Shown: positions 15,338 through 25,475, counted from the stretch's first letter. The stretch: DNA of 64,000 bases from JABDJZ01 sp047619685 (GCA_047619685.1 JBLHLC010000001.1:62001-126000); one strand, 5' to 3'. Made by a program: numbers and translations. The notes: generated by a model not told the origin, from the sequence alone.

Positions 15338-16222
15338 ATGAGACCCGCACTTGCGCTCCTGATCGCGCTGATTCTATCGGCCCCTGCCAACGCGCAGGAG
15401 CTCAAATGCAGCGTCCAGGTCAACTACCAGAACCTATCAGGATCGGACTATACGTTCCTTGATGATCTGCGTGAGCGCGTGACCGAATACATGAACGATC
15501 AGACCTGGACAGAAGACAGGTTTGAGGAGATGGAACGCATCGACTGCACCATCACAATCGCCATGCTGGAGGCTGTCACGCTTACCAGCTTCCGCGCGCG
15601 GCTCATCATTGCCAGCCGGCGGCCCATTTATGGAACCGCGCAGCAATCTACTGTGGTGCAGTTCTCGGACGAAGAGTGGCGATTCGACTACGGCCAGGGG
15701 ACACCGCTTTCCTGGGATCCGGACCGGTACAACGCGTTGACCTCCGTGCTCAACTTCTACGCCTGGACGCTCATCGGCTTCGATTACGATTCGTTTTCGG
15801 AGAATGGCGGGTCGCCACATTTTGAGCGCGCCAGACGAGTGGCGGAACAGGCACAGAATTCAGGGGCGGCCGGCTGGCAGACTCTGGGGGGCGACCGCAG
15901 CCGCGGAGAGCTCATTTCCCAGATCCTGGACCCACGGTATCGCGAGCTTCGCAAGGCCTACTACGACTACCACTTTCGGGGGCTGGATCGCTTCGCAACC
16001 AACACTGATCGGGCGCGAACGTCCATTTTGGAGATCATCCAAGACCTTTCGGGTCTCTACACGGACGGCAACAGGGCGTACTATCTGGACCAGTTCTTCG
16101 CGACTAAGTACCAGGAATTGGCCGCCGTCTTCAAGGGCTCGTCCCTGGCGTCGCAGGCATTTGACGTCCTTCAGCAGGTAGATCCGGCGCATCTTTCGGA
16201 CTACACCCAGATGATGCAGTAG
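15338..16222 (+). CDS. porD: Type IX secretion system protein PorD (DUF4835)
   Basis: 294 residues from the ATG at 15338, which begins a signal peptide (MRPALALLIALILSAPANAQ); upstream in-frame ATGs lie inside the divergent gene and are rejected. The DUF4835 pattern is clear: QELKCSVQVNYQNLSG at the mature start, a DRIECTI-like ERIDCTITI, FRARLIIASRRPIYG, the strongly conserved LNFYAWTLIGFDYDSF (about residue 140), GGSPHFERA, and the YYDYHFRGLDRFATN helix near residue 210. PorD is needed for T9SS function in Porphyromonas, at the periplasmic/outer-membrane side. Its location next to a large T9SS cargo array fits. Confidence 0.86.
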   Translation: MRPALALLIALILSAPANAQELKCSVQVNYQNLSGSDYTFLDDLRERVTEYMNDQTWTEDRFEEMERIDCTITIAMLEAVTLTSFRARLIIASRRPIYGTAQQSTVVQFSDEEWRFDYGQGTPLSWDPDRYNALTSVLNFYAWTLIGFDYDSFSENGGSPHFERARRVAEQAQNSGAAGWQTLGGDRSRGELISQILDPRYRELRKAYYDYHFRGLDRFATNTDRARTSILEIIQDLSGLYTDGNRAYYLDQFFATKYQELAAVFKGSSLASQAFDVLQQVDPAHLSDYTQMMQ

Positions 16223-16316
16223 GGATCGGAGTTGCCCGGTGGGCGTTTGCGCGCGCCGAATGACTTGAGATCAGCCGAAAAACGGCCGCTCCAGGGAGAA
16301 CAACCAGTGCCCGAAT

Positions 16317-16964
16317 ATGCGTCCCCTGCTCCTCGTCCTTGCCCTTCTCGTTGTTAGCGCGTTGCCCGTGGCGGCGCAGTGGTCATTGGGGCCCCAGGTG
16401 GGCGGCCTTGGCGTGGGCGGGTCGGTCACACGGACTACGCTCCTGGGATTCGTGAGCTTTTCCGGCGAGTACAGTTTTGCTCCGGTGGGTGCGACGGTCG
16501 TCAATCTGGAAGGCGTCGAGTACCGGCTGGAGCCGACCGTCTCGGGTGGAGCGGCGTTTATCAACCTGCATCCGTTACGGGGGAATTTCTCGGTAGGTGC
16601 GGGGTATCTGTTTGGCGGGTATCAGGCGGACGCGGGGTTGCCTGCAGATGCAGGTGCGTACGTCTTGGACGGAATGACCTATACGGTCGATGCGTACGGC
16701 GCGTTGACCGGGGTTTTTGAGCTGAAGGGTCCGGTTCCGGCTTTCATGATTGGATGGCGCGGGGCGGGGTTCAACTTTGGTCTTGGCATCGCGCTGACTG
16801 AAGCGGCGGTTTCGTTGGCCGCTTCGGGGCCGCAGTCCGGTGAGCCGGGGTTCGTCGCCGGGTTGGAGCGGGAGCGGCTGGACCTGGTGAATGCCCTCAA
16901 TATTGAGCTGTTGGGGCTAAGTGGGATTCCGCTGGTTAGGCTGGGATGGGAGCTCAGTCTGTAG
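16317..16964 (+). CDS. Small outer-membrane barrel protein, unrecognised
   Basis: 215 residues. The signal peptide is MRPLLLVLALLVVSALPVAAQ. The mature protein is glycine-rich with alternating strands (GPQVGGLGVGGSVTRTTLLG, FSVGAGYLFGGYQ, FNFGLGIAL) and ends LVRLGWELSL, with a C-terminal pattern like an 8-strand barrel. No family is recognised with confidence; OmpW-like or generic porin-family proteins are possible. It starts 94 bases after porD in the same direction and may belong to the same transcript. Confidence 0.68.
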   Translation: MRPLLLVLALLVVSALPVAAQWSLGPQVGGLGVGGSVTRTTLLGFVSFSGEYSFAPVGATVVNLEGVEYRLEPTVSGGAAFINLHPLRGNFSVGAGYLFGGYQADAGLPADAGAYVLDGMTYTVDAYGALTGVFELKGPVPAFMIGWRGAGFNFGLGIALTEAAVSLAASGPQSGEPGFVAGLERERLDLVNALNIELLGLSGIPLVRLGWELSL

Positions 16965-17025
16965 TCGCGCCTCGGTTGAGCTAGGCTGATAGGCTGTACT
17001 CCCGACTTTGGTGAAGAGATATGAG

Positions 17026-17058
17026 GGCCCCGCTGGCTTTGGCTGGCGGGGCCTTTTT
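17026..17058 (+). terminator. Rho-independent terminator
   Basis: Stem GGCCCCGC/GCGGGGCC followed by TTTTT. About 55 bases around it are clearly similar to the terminator region at 19250-19304 after a T9SS cargo pseudogene, so it may be the leftover end of a deleted cargo paralogue rather than native to the barrel gene. The remaining stretch to 17328 holds no gene. Confidence 0.75.
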
Positions 17059-17181
17059 GGCAGACGGGCAACGCCCAGTAGTGTGGTGACCCAAGATCGA
17101 GCGTCGCGATTGCATCCACGGGAGGCCGAGGAGCGCGATGGTCTTCCGAATAGCACCACGAATTCCGGCGGAACAGAAGTA

Positions 17182-17210
17182 TTCGGACAAAGGATAGTCC
17201 ATTTCGGACA
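17182..17210 (+). promoter_or_regulatory. Paired TTCGGACA direct repeats
   Basis: TTCGGACA occurs at 17182-17189 and 17203-17210, 21 bases apart (two helical turns), upstream of a cargo pseudogene. The same octamer is at 19399, and ATCGGACA is at 28013 and 42599, each in front of another transcription unit of the array. Candidate regulator site. Confidence 0.35.
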
Positions 17211-17328
17211 CTCGCCCGATTTGAGATAGCGCGACCGTATCCGCTCTTGGGCAACGGTGCAAAGACCGCATGCGAGCGCATGGGGTGACGATGCTGCAAA
17301 CACAAAACGTGAATCGACGCTGCGTACT

Positions 17329-17745
17329 GTTACAATCCGCGGCCTGACCGCCTTTGTTATTGTTCTGGCATTGGCTTCTTTTGGGGGGAGGTCGGCCTCT
17401 TCCTAGATGGTTGTGACCGTGACGGACGGCGGAAGCGTTCAGGGCGAGTGCACGCTGGAGGATGCGGTGAGGGCCGCCAATATCAACCCAACGGTTGAGG
17501 GATGCGCTTCATGTTCCGAAGGCATTGACGCAATCGGATTTGCGGCCGGCGTGTCTGGTACGATCTTCACCGCGGATGTCCTGCTCCTGGCGGCGGCCGA
17601 GCCCCTGACAATAATGGGACCCGGAGCAAGGCTCTTGGCCATTGACGGGGGAAGGTTCGCGACACCGCAATCGGCGCGTGTGATCCTGGAGTTAGGTGCC
17701 GAAGCGCATCTAGGAGGCTGTTCAAGAACGCCCATATTGGGGTAG
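17329..17745 (+). pseudogene. 5' remnant of a T9SS cargo gene (CSLREA/beta-helix type)
   Basis: In one frame, 17329-17403 encodes a signal-like hydrophobic stretch (VTIRGLTAFVIVLALASF) and then an in-frame TAG at 17404. The frame reopens at the ATG 17407 and reads VVTVTDGGSVQGECTLEDAV..., which matches the CTLREA-type start of right-handed beta-helix proteins and the GDCSLREAW start of the intact paralogue at 38163. The frame then stops at 17745 within a foreign-looking segment. So the signal peptide is cut by a nonsense codon and the beta-helix is truncated. A short real gene starting at 17407 is possible but would lack an export signal. Confidence 0.55.
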
Positions 17746-17857
17746 AATAAGGGGTTGGAGGACCTTTCTCGGAGCGCGGTGCGCTGAGACAGTGAACGGT
17801 CGCCCTCGGTCCAGCGAGGCTTCCTGATGCCCATTTCGTACGAACAGGCCTCTTTGT
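17711..17857. mobile_element. Possible insertion-sequence end remnant
   Basis: About 147 bases separate two pieces of a cargo gene and match neither neighbouring domain. They begin GGCTGTTCAAGAACGCCC, which looks like an IS terminal inverted repeat followed by a short leader and an ATG (17827). No partner end or transposase is present. This is pattern recognition only. Confidence 0.2.
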
Positions 17858-19209
17858 GTCACAGTGACGAACTCCGGCGCGCACGACGCCAATTGCGTGA
17901 CGGTCGAGCTTTCACTGGCCCTGGCATCGAAGGCGCGGTGTGGTGCCAGATCACGGACACGATGGTGGGCTCGCGGCCCACAATCGACCCCGATGCCCTG
18001 GGCGACAACTTCCGCCCATGCTCCAACGGCCTCCCGTTCCCGCTGCGCGTGAATGACCTCTTCCAGGATGACTCCGGCACCTTGTGGCTGGCTACCTGGG
18101 GTTCCGGAGGGCTGTACTCCTCCGAAGACGGCGGCGAGTCCTGGACAAATGCCGAACCGGTTCTCGGACCGAAGGGCGGCTGGGCGAACGTCTACACGAT
18201 CATCGAACACGCGGCAACAGGCGTGCTGTATATCTCGGCCGACAACGGCCTGGTCTTCCGCTCGTTCAACGACGGGGTCAGCTGGCAGCAGGTGTCGAGC
18301 CTACCCGGAGGCTCGTCTGACACAGCGTGGTCCATGGTGGCGCACCCGTCAATTTCGGGTACCGTGTATGCGGGCACGTTTGGTCACGGCGTCTTTGTCT
18401 CGGACGACTTCGGCTTCACCTGGGTGGAACTGGACGACCTCGCGGACACCCCGCTCGTGAACGAGAACGACGCGCTACTGAACACGGATAACACGGGCGA
18501 TGACTTTGCGGGTCACATCTTTGACCTGGAGTTTTCAACCGATGCCAACTACCTCTACGTAGGCACCGGGAAAGGTGTCTGGCGCGCAAACCTTACGGCG
18601 TGCGCAACGGACTTCACGGGCAACTGGGACCAGATCGGTCCGCTTGTGACGCTTGACGGCGCGATCACAGTGATTCCTGAAGTCAGGATGCTGGCCTTCG
18701 TCGAGGACGGTGCGGACGATAACCTGGTAGCAGCCACGTGGGGCTTTGGGGCCTACATCTGGGATGATCCGAATGCATCGGGCGCGAACATGCCGCTGAC
18801 ACTGCGCGAGGGTTTTGTGACCTTCGTCGCGGTATGGGAGGAAGGCTCCATCTTCGTGGGTGCTTCCTCTGGCGAAACGGCCCTGGTGACGGCGGCGAGT
18901 GCGACAAGCACGGCCTCGGAGCCGGACGCCGCGGTAGAACTACCGGAAGGTTACGCCCTCGGTCAGAACTACCCGAATCCGTTCAACCCTGTGACGACCA
19001 TTGGCTTCGCACTGCCGGAGACGGGCAAAGTCCGCTTGAGCGTCTTCGATGCGCTCGGTAGGGAAGTGGCGGTTCTGGTAGACGGGACCATCCAGGCGGG
19101 ACAGCACGACGTGCACTTCTCAGCAGGTAACCTGCCAACCGGGGCCTACCTCTCCCAGCTCAACACCGAGGCCGGGACGATCAGCCGGACACTGGTGCTG
19201 ATGAAGTAA
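17827..19209 (+). pseudogene. 3' part of the same T9SS cargo gene (propeller and sorting domain)
   Basis: Homology to the intact paralogue at 19532 begins at 17858 in a different frame (VTVTNSGAHDANCVTVELSL, a DUF11-like end). It then jumps, near 17915, to PGIEGAVWC... in the frame that stays open to 19209. The paralogue has about 100 more codons there, so a deletion with frameshift is likely. The rest is intact: BNR-like propeller (SSEDGGESW, ISADNGLVFRSFNDGVSW, YAGTFGHGVFVSDDFGFTW) and the type A sorting domain (LGQNYPNPFNPVTT... TLVLMK). With no signal peptide of its own, it cannot reach the T9SS. One residue pair in the tail (SQ for the usual YR) is also unusual. Confidence 0.75.
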
Positions 19210-19273
19210 GGCAGGCACGACGGTGGGCGGCATCCTGGGATGGGGTGCTCCCGATTCTACTGAAGACTTTGGA

Positions 19274-19304
19274 GGCCCCGCTGGCATTCGGTGGCGGGGC
19301 CTTT
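19274..19304 (+). terminator. Rho-independent terminator
   Basis: Stem GGCCCCGC/GCGGGGCC with a 12-base loop and a short TTT. It closes the pseudogene transcript and is near-identical to the hairpin at 17026. The rest of 19210-19531 holds only the motif at 19399. Confidence 0.7.
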
Positions 19305-19398
19305 GCTGTTTAAACGGCAGGGTCAGACAGTCGGAGGCATGGGTCTTCCCGACGAAAGCGCCTCTGCTAAGACGGTCGCGACGCGCTTTTGAACACGA

Positions 19399-19406
19399 TT
19401 CGGACA
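19399..19406 (+). promoter_or_regulatory. TTCGGACA motif upstream of T9SS cargo gene
   Basis: Exact copy of the octamer found twice at 17182-17210; it lies 133 bases before the start codon at 19532. Confidence 0.3.
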
Positions 19407-19531
19407 GATCACAGCAGCGATGCGCCATATGGCTGCAAACCGGAAGAAAGCCCCGTTCTCACTGACTGGTTAGCGGTGCCACAGGTCCATCTGGTCTCTG
19501 GGGCCCTTCGAAATATCAAACCATTGGCGAG

Positions 19532-22500
19532 ATGATGAACACTGATACTATTTCCCGAACCTTTAGCATAAAGCTCCTGGCGGCATGTCTCATGCTGCTG
19601 GTCGCGTCCGCTTTGGGGACTCCTGAATCTGCGAGTGCGCAGGCGTGTTTGACACCAACTGCAAGTGGTGGCGGCACCGTCGACGCGGGAGTTGACCAGG
19701 ATCAGGGGCGAGGCACGCACTGGGTCTCTGACTGTACCGGAGACGTGGAATCGGTGACGTTCGAGACCTCCATCGCAGGGACGTTCGACGTCTATCTGTA
19801 CTTCGATCAGCCAACGCCCGGGCTGGGGGCGCTGGTTGGAAGCGAACTAGGTTTTGCACATCCCGGAGGTACGGCAACCTTGACCTTCGCGACGCCTCCG
19901 CCTATTGTTATGGGGACGGAATATACGATGGTCTTTGTGAACCGGAGTGTCCTGGCCGTCAATATTGAACAGACGAACGGTGGAGCTGCCGGTGTCAACT
20001 GCCCGGCTTTCTTCAGCGCCGTTACCTGTGTCAACGCGGATCCGAACAGCGTGGCCTTTGATCTGGTCCTCACCGCCCCAGAAATCGCAGTCGAGGTCGT
20101 TGCGGTCAATGTTGCCGACAACGACCTCGACTCTTCGGATCAGTCAGAGCAGAATCTGGGGAGCATGGATGTTGGCGCTACAGCACTGACGCGGACGTTT
20201 GACGTTGTCAACTCAGGCAACGCCACCCTCAACGTCAGCAACATCGCGCTGACCGACGTCACCACGGGTGGTGCAGCGGCATTTAGCCTGAGCACCACCA
20301 GTTTCATTGTGGCTGCAGGCGGCACCGAGAGCTTCCTCGTCACCTTCGATCCCAGCGATGCGGGATTGCACGACGCGCTGCTAACCATCACAAACGATGA
20401 CGACGCCCTAGACACCGACGACGAAGAGTCCTACGAATTCCACATCCGCGGAACCGGCCTCATGGAAATGGGAGACCTTCCGGCCGCCTACAACGCGGTA
20501 ACTCTCGTCGCGACAGACGGCGCTCGCCATTCGCCAATCGGCCCGCTTCTCGGGACCGACCGCGATACGGATCCGGACGGACAGACTTCCGCGGACGCCG
20601 GCTTCAGCGCCGGTGGCGATGACGGAGACGGCACCGACGATGAGGACGGCGTGACCTTCCTCCATCCTCAGGCTACCCCCGTCGTATTTGCTGAGTACCT
20701 GTCTGGCTCAACCGTCTCTGTGGAAGTTGAGCTGGGTGGCCTGGGCGTCACTCAGGCGTACCTGCAGGCATGGCTCGACGCAGACGGCAATGCCTCGTTT
20801 GCCGATGCCGGAGAAGACGTGATCGTAAATGAACTTCTCTCGGCCGGTACAAACGTCGTGACCTTCGACGTTCCAGCATCGGCCGGGGCCGTGGCGGCCG
20901 GCATGCGATTCCGCGTCACCAGCTACAAGTCTGATGCCGGTTCTTTCGTATTGATCGATGGCTCCGTGACGGATGGCGAGGTGGAGGACTACGTCGTCAA
21001 TATCCTACCCGCGAACTCGGCCGTTCAAGTGGACATGAACACGGATCTCGGCACGCTGGACTACGATGGCGCGGACATCATCTACACCGATTCCGCTGGG
21101 AATGTCATTTTCCAGGCACTGGCAACAGACGTTCTGTCGATTGACGTGAACGGTGGTACTGGCGATTCAGAGCTCACCATTACCGGTGCCATGGCGACGT
21201 TTGGCACCGACATCAACTACGATGGCGGAACGGGCTTCAACTCGATGACAATCGAGGCGGCCGGCTCGACACAGGACATAGTTGGCCATGTGTTCGAGAG
21301 TGCCGTGAAGGGCACGGTCCTTATTGTGGGTGCGGTTGCCACACTAATCTCCTACGATAATCTCTCGCCTATCACCGACAACATGTCGGCCGTGGCGCGG
21401 ACGTTCGACTTCTCCGATCCCGGAGCCGAGGTCATCACGCTTTCCGCGGATGGCGATGGCTCCACGGGCGACGGATACTCCTTCATTGACTCCGATGTTG
21501 GCGGCGAGCAGGTTGTGTTCGCCAATCCGACTACTTCGATCGTGATCACTAGTAGCGGAGGAGGGGCCGAGACCTTCAACATTGGCAATCTGGATACTCC
21601 GCTGGCAGGCACCTTCGCCATCGTCAGCGTGGACGGGGGTGCAGACGCAGATCTGTTCACCGTAACGCCATCGGACACCTACTTCATAGATATCATCGGT
21701 GGCGCACCGGTCGGCACATGCCCGGGCGACGCGCTGACCTTTGACTTGACAAATGGCGCGGTGATCGACATGATCACGCCGGGAGCTCCCGGCGATGGCA
21801 CGGTATCCTTCCTGCCGCCACATGTAGACGTGACGTACGCAGGCATCGAGTCAATCGGCGAAGCTGACATCTCCGTCTCGTTGAACTACTCCATCATCTA
21901 CGCAACCGAGGATCTGACAACGGCAGCGGGCAATGAACTGGTCGTCACGGCTACCAATAGCGGTCCTTATGACGCAAATTGTGTGACCGTCGCCATCTCA
22001 GCAGAGTTGGACGACTGGCTGTCCGCCCACGGTGCACTTGCCTCTGGCCTTACGAGTGTGGATGCCGCCGGGTCGCTCTGGTCAATCCCAAGCTTGGCCG
22101 TTGGCGCTACGGAGACCCTGACCATCACCGGCCTGGCTGTTCCGAATGCACCTCAGAATGTGACGTTTACATCCAACGCAACGCAGGACACCAACGCGGC
22201 CAACGATGTGGCTTCGCTCGTGCTTTCGCTCGGGTTCGTCATGCCCCCCAAGACGCAGGTGAACTCCGCGCTGTACTACGACAAGACCACGGGCGGCGGC
22301 GACACCTACGAAGCGCTGATCGTTGGGCTCTTCCAGGGCTCGCCAGGGCTCGAAGGCGCGGTCTGGTGCAAGATTCCTGGCGAGATCGGCGCGGTGTGGC
22401 CAGTCGCGCCTCTCACCCCGGCAACGGTGGGCAACCACTGGCGCCCGTGTGCAGACGACCTACCGTTCCCGCTGCACGTGAATGATCTCTTGCAGGACGA

Positions 22501-23662
22501 CTCTGGCACCCTGTGGCTTGCCACGTGGGGATCGGCTGGCCTGTACAGGTCAGAGGACGGCGGTGAGTCCTGGGCGGCGGCTGAGCCGGTTCTGGGCCCG
22601 AAGGGTGGCTGGGCCGTTGTCTACACCATCATAGAGGATTCGGCCGCTGGCGTGCTTTACATCTCGGCCAACAACGGCCTCGTGTATCGGTCTTTCAACG
22701 ACGGTGTGAGTTGGCAGCAGGTGGCAAGTCTACCTGCGGGTTCCGCGGACACGGCCTGGTCTATGGTGGCCCATCCGGATCTGGCGGGCACCATCTATGC
22801 GGGCACGTTCGGCCATGGTGTCTTCGTTTCGGAAAACTTCGGGTTCGCCTGGCGCGAGTTGGATGATGCCGCGACGCTTGTGGTCAACGAAAACGATGCG
22901 CTTCTTGATACGGACGCATCTGGCGATGACTTCGCCGGTCACATCTTCGACCTAGAGTTCTCGCCGGACCTGCTTGCAGGCGATGACGTCCTCTACATCG
23001 GCACCGGCAAAGGCGTGTGGCGCGCGGTTCTGACCACGGGCACCGCATCTACGTTCACCACTGGGTGGACGCAGATCGGCCCAGATGTGGTCTTGGACTC
23101 TGGTACCGTGATACCTGAGGTTCGAAACCTGGCCTTTGCGCCAAACGGCGGAATAGGAGGCGACGATCTTGTGGCTGGCACCTGGGGATTCGGGGCGTAT
23201 ATCTGGGACGATCCGAACACGACTGGAGCCCACGCGCCATTGACCCTCCGCCAAGGTTTCGTCACCTTCGTGGCAGTATCCGAGACCGGATCGATCTTCC
23301 TTGGCACGACGGACTTCGGCAACTCGATCGTTACGGCGGCTGACGCCGGTGCCGTGACCAGCACGGCAAACGAGCCCGACGCCACGAGCGAACTGCCGGA
23401 CGGCTTCGCACTGGGCCAGAACTACCCGAACCCGTTCAACCCGGTGACGACGATTGGCTTCGCGCTTCCGGAGTCGGGCAAGGTCAGACTGGCGGTCTTC
23501 GACGCACTCGGTAGGGAAGTGGCCCTTCTGGTTGACGGCACCATCCAGGCTGGCCAGCACGATGTGCAGTTCTCCGCTGGAAACCTGCCCACTGGCGCGT
23601 ACCTCTACCGCCTCAGCACGGAGGCCGGCACCCTCAGCCGGACGCTGGTTCTCATGAAGTAA
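19532..23662 (+). CDS. T9SS cargo: choice-of-anchor D, GEVED, DUF11-like, propeller, sorting domain
   Basis: 1376 residues. The signal peptide ends ESASAQ (residue 37). About 40-185 is a beta domain with paired cysteines. About 185-300 is a choice-of-anchor D/ASH-like module (TRTFDVVNSGNATLNVSNIA). About 312-490 is a GEVED domain (acidic DDGDGTDDEDG loop, closing DGEVEDYVV). About 490-775 is a repetitive beta region. About 777-905 is a DUF11-like domain (LVVTATNSGPYDANCVTV). About 906-1285 is a BNR/sialidase-like propeller (YRSEDGGESW, ISANNGLVYRSFNDGVSW). About 1288-1376 is the type A sorting domain (LGQNYPNPFNPVTT ... TLSRTLVLMK). Secretion across the outer membrane by the T9SS and surface attachment follow from the tail. 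The ligand is unknown. Its own terminator follows. Confidence 0.91.
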   Translation: MMNTDTISRTFSIKLLAACLMLLVASALGTPESASAQACLTPTASGGGTVDAGVDQDQGRGTHWVSDCTGDVESVTFETSIAGTFDVYLYFDQPTPGLGALVGSELGFAHPGGTATLTFATPPPIVMGTEYTMVFVNRSVLAVNIEQTNGGAAGVNCPAFFSAVTCVNADPNSVAFDLVLTAPEIAVEVVAVNVADNDLDSSDQSEQNLGSMDVGATALTRTFDVVNSGNATLNVSNIALTDVTTGGAAAFSLSTTSFIVAAGGTESFLVTFDPSDAGLHDALLTITNDDDALDTDDEESYEFHIRGTGLMEMGDLPAAYNAVTLVATDGARHSPIGPLLGTDRDTDPDGQTSADAGFSAGGDDGDGTDDEDGVTFLHPQATPVVFAEYLSGSTVSVEVELGGLGVTQAYLQAWLDADGNASFADAGEDVIVNELLSAGTNVVTFDVPASAGAVAAGMRFRVTSYKSDAGSFVLIDGSVTDGEVEDYVVNILPANSAVQVDMNTDLGTLDYDGADIIYTDSAGNVIFQALATDVLSIDVNGGTGDSELTITGAMATFGTDINYDGGTGFNSMTIEAAGSTQDIVGHVFESAVKGTVLIVGAVATLISYDNLSPITDNMSAVARTFDFSDPGAEVITLSADGDGSTGDGYSFIDSDVGGEQVVFANPTTSIVITSSGGGAETFNIGNLDTPLAGTFAIVSVDGGADADLFTVTPSDTYFIDIIGGAPVGTCPGDALTFDLTNGAVIDMITPGAPGDGTVSFLPPHVDVTYAGIESIGEADISVSLNYSIIYATEDLTTAAGNELVVTATNSGPYDANCVTVAISAELDDWLSAHGALASGLTSVDAAGSLWSIPSLAVGATETLTITGLAVPNAPQNVTFTSNATQDTNAANDVASLVLSLGFVMPPKTQVNSALYYDKTTGGGDTYEALIVGLFQGSPGLEGAVWCKIPGEIGAVWPVAPLTPATVGNHWRPCADDLPFPLHVNDLLQDDSGTLWLATWGSAGLYRSEDGGESWAAAEPVLGPKGGWAVVYTIIEDSAAGVLYISANNGLVYRSFNDGVSWQQVASLPAGSADTAWSMVAHPDLAGTIYAGTFGHGVFVSENFGFAWRELDDAATLVVNENDALLDTDASGDDFAGHIFDLEFSPDLLAGDDVLYIGTGKGVWRAVLTTGTASTFTTGWTQIGPDVVLDSGTVIPEVRNLAFAPNGGIGGDDLVAGTWGFGAYIWDDPNTTGAHAPLTLRQGFVTFVAVSETGSIFLGTTDFGNSIVTAADAGAVTSTANEPDATSELPDGFALGQNYPNPFNPVTTIGFALPESGKVRLAVFDALGREVALLVDGTIQAGQHDVQFSAGNLPTGAYLYRLSTEAGTLSRTLVLMK

Positions 23663-23734
23663 CACAGGAGGATAATTCCCGATTCCGACCTTCCTCGCTA
23701 CGCTTGAGTCGGAAAGGGTAGACCGCTCACAGAG

Positions 23735-23766
23735 CCCCCGCTCGCCGAAAGGTGGGCGGGGGTTTT
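23735..23766 (+). terminator. Rho-independent terminator with GAAA tetraloop
   Basis: A 12-bp stem (CCCCCGCTCGCC with two wobble pairs to GGTGGGCGGGGG) closed by a GAAA loop and followed by TTTT. It ends the 19532 gene. Confidence 0.85.
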
Positions 23767-23781
23767 CTGGTTTGATCAGGT

Positions 23782-24813
23782 TTGCGATGCCGCCCAATTC
23801 CCCCGATACCTCAGAAAAGGAACATACAAGTGACCTTGGGGAAATTGCGGGAAGCTATATATTCCTTTGTCTGCCAAGCGCGTCTCAAATACCAAGAACG
23901 ACACCACCGCTTCCGCTCGCTCCAGATCGTGGACGGTTTCCCCGCCATTTCGTACTACGACAATGACAGCGGCGAACTACGCTTTGCAGTCAACGACATC
24001 GCCGATGGATCCGGTACCTGGACCGACGTTCTCGTCGACGCCAACGGCGACGGCACCGCCACCGCCGTCGGGTTCTACAGCTCGCTCCAGATCGTGGACA
24101 GTTTACCCGCCATTGGGTACCATGACGCCACCAACGGCGAGTTGCGCTTTGCGCGGGCAGATGACGCAGCCGGTTCTTCCTGGACCTGCACTCGGACTGA
24201 CGTCACTGGCAATGCCCTCGACATCGACTCGGGAGATCCAGCGGCCCTGGGCAACGGCTCCGACTTCGGCAATCTTCTCGCCCAACTGGAGACAGATACC
24301 AATACCTTCCGGATCACGAACCCGGGATCTTCGATCGCCATATGCGACATTTCCTTCGATGGCGCCGGCGCGACGACCGATGCGGTTTCTGGGGACTTTA
24401 CGCTCAGTTATTCGGGCTCGGCTCCGACCACGGCGAGTCCGGCACTCCTGCATCCGACCATGATGCTCGACTTCTTTGTGACCTTCGCGCCACAGGATGC
24501 GGACGACAATTCCGCGGTCTCAGTGTCGATTGCCTTTGACGACACCATGGACTGTTCATCGGTTGACGGCACGTTCGCTTTGAACCTGGACGGTAACGGC
24601 CTGCTGGACTTCGGCGATAGCCGCTCGGACATCTATGGCGAGACGAATTTCTCGGAACTCGGCGCCCGTCACGTGTTGTCAGGCGTCAAACTGGGCTCGC
24701 GGCGCGACGGAGAAGCCGATGCTACCCAGACGGCCGTGACTACGACGGCGACGATGACGACTCCATCCTTGACGACGAGGATGGGCTTATTTTTCTTACT
24801 CCCTCGCTCTTGA
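23782..24813 (+). pseudogene. Broken T9SS cargo gene, segment 1 of 3
   Basis: The open frame carries two short repeats (SLQIVDGFPAISYYDNDSGE and a second copy) and then the same choice-of-anchor domain as the intact paralogue at 28169 (GNGSDFGNLLAQLETDTNTF). The start of a GEVED domain follows (LDFGDSRSDIYGETNFSELG). No signal peptide is present, so the 5' end has been replaced or lost. Near 24730 one base is missing relative to the paralogue (GCC-GTGAC against GCGGGAGAT): the expected DYDGDDDDSILDDEDG continues in another frame, while this frame runs on to a stop at 24813. A sequencing error is the alternative, but the second lesion downstream makes real decay more likely. Confidence 0.72.
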
Positions 24814-25475
24814 GCGGCCTGGGCGGTTCGATCATCGTTGATGTTGACGGAACAGGCTACCTGAGCGTCTTCATTGACGGCGCTGGGGAGGGCTCGTACG
24901 CAACCGCAGGAGACCGTGTCGTCGACGACCTCGCGGTGGTCGACGGTCAGAACGCTGTCGCCTTCACCGTACCCACAGGTTTGGGAGTTACCGGGATGCG
25001 TCCGCGCGTCTGCTCCGCCATCGATACGTGCGACACCCCCGTGGGCCTCGCGACCGACGGCGAGGTAGAGGACTACGAGGTGACGCTCCTCGCAGCCACA
25101 GCGGCGGTTACCCTCCAACTGGGTGGGAGCGCAGCCAACGTCGCCGTGGTTGGCGGCAACACCGTGATCACCGACGCGAACGGTGTCGTGCTCTTCTCCG
25201 GCGCCCAGGCCACGATCGGGGCCCTGACTATCACCGGTGGAGACAACACGGCCGAGTCCGTCAGCATCGACCCAGCGGCGATCCCCGCGAGCGGCCTTAC
25301 GGTTGCTCTCGGTGATGCCGACGGCGACCCGACGACATCGGATGACCCCGGTGACTCGATGACGCTCCTGGCTGGTACGGTGGCGAATGTCACCCACTTC
25401 TTTGACAACGCTACGGAAGGGACGGTCTACATCGATGCGGTCCTCGTGGACTACACCGGCCTAGACCGGGGCTAG
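24810..25475 (+). pseudogene. Broken T9SS cargo gene, segment 2 of 3
   Basis: Continues the GEVED domain in the shifted frame (SGLGGSIIVDVDGTGYLSVF ... DGEVEDYEVTLL) and the following repetitive beta region, aligned throughout with the 28169 paralogue. It ends at a TAG inside an 11-base direct duplication at about 25464-25484: CTAGACCGGGG is followed by a second CTAGACCCC, where the paralogue has a single CTCGACCCC. The duplication shifts the frame. Translation could start at the ATG at 24810, which overlaps the upstream stop, but the product would have no export signal. Confidence 0.7.

Noticed and set aside
22952..23797. Minus-strand frame opposite the end of the 19532 gene
   Set aside because: Shadow of a well supported gene; it runs through that gene's terminator and shows no family.
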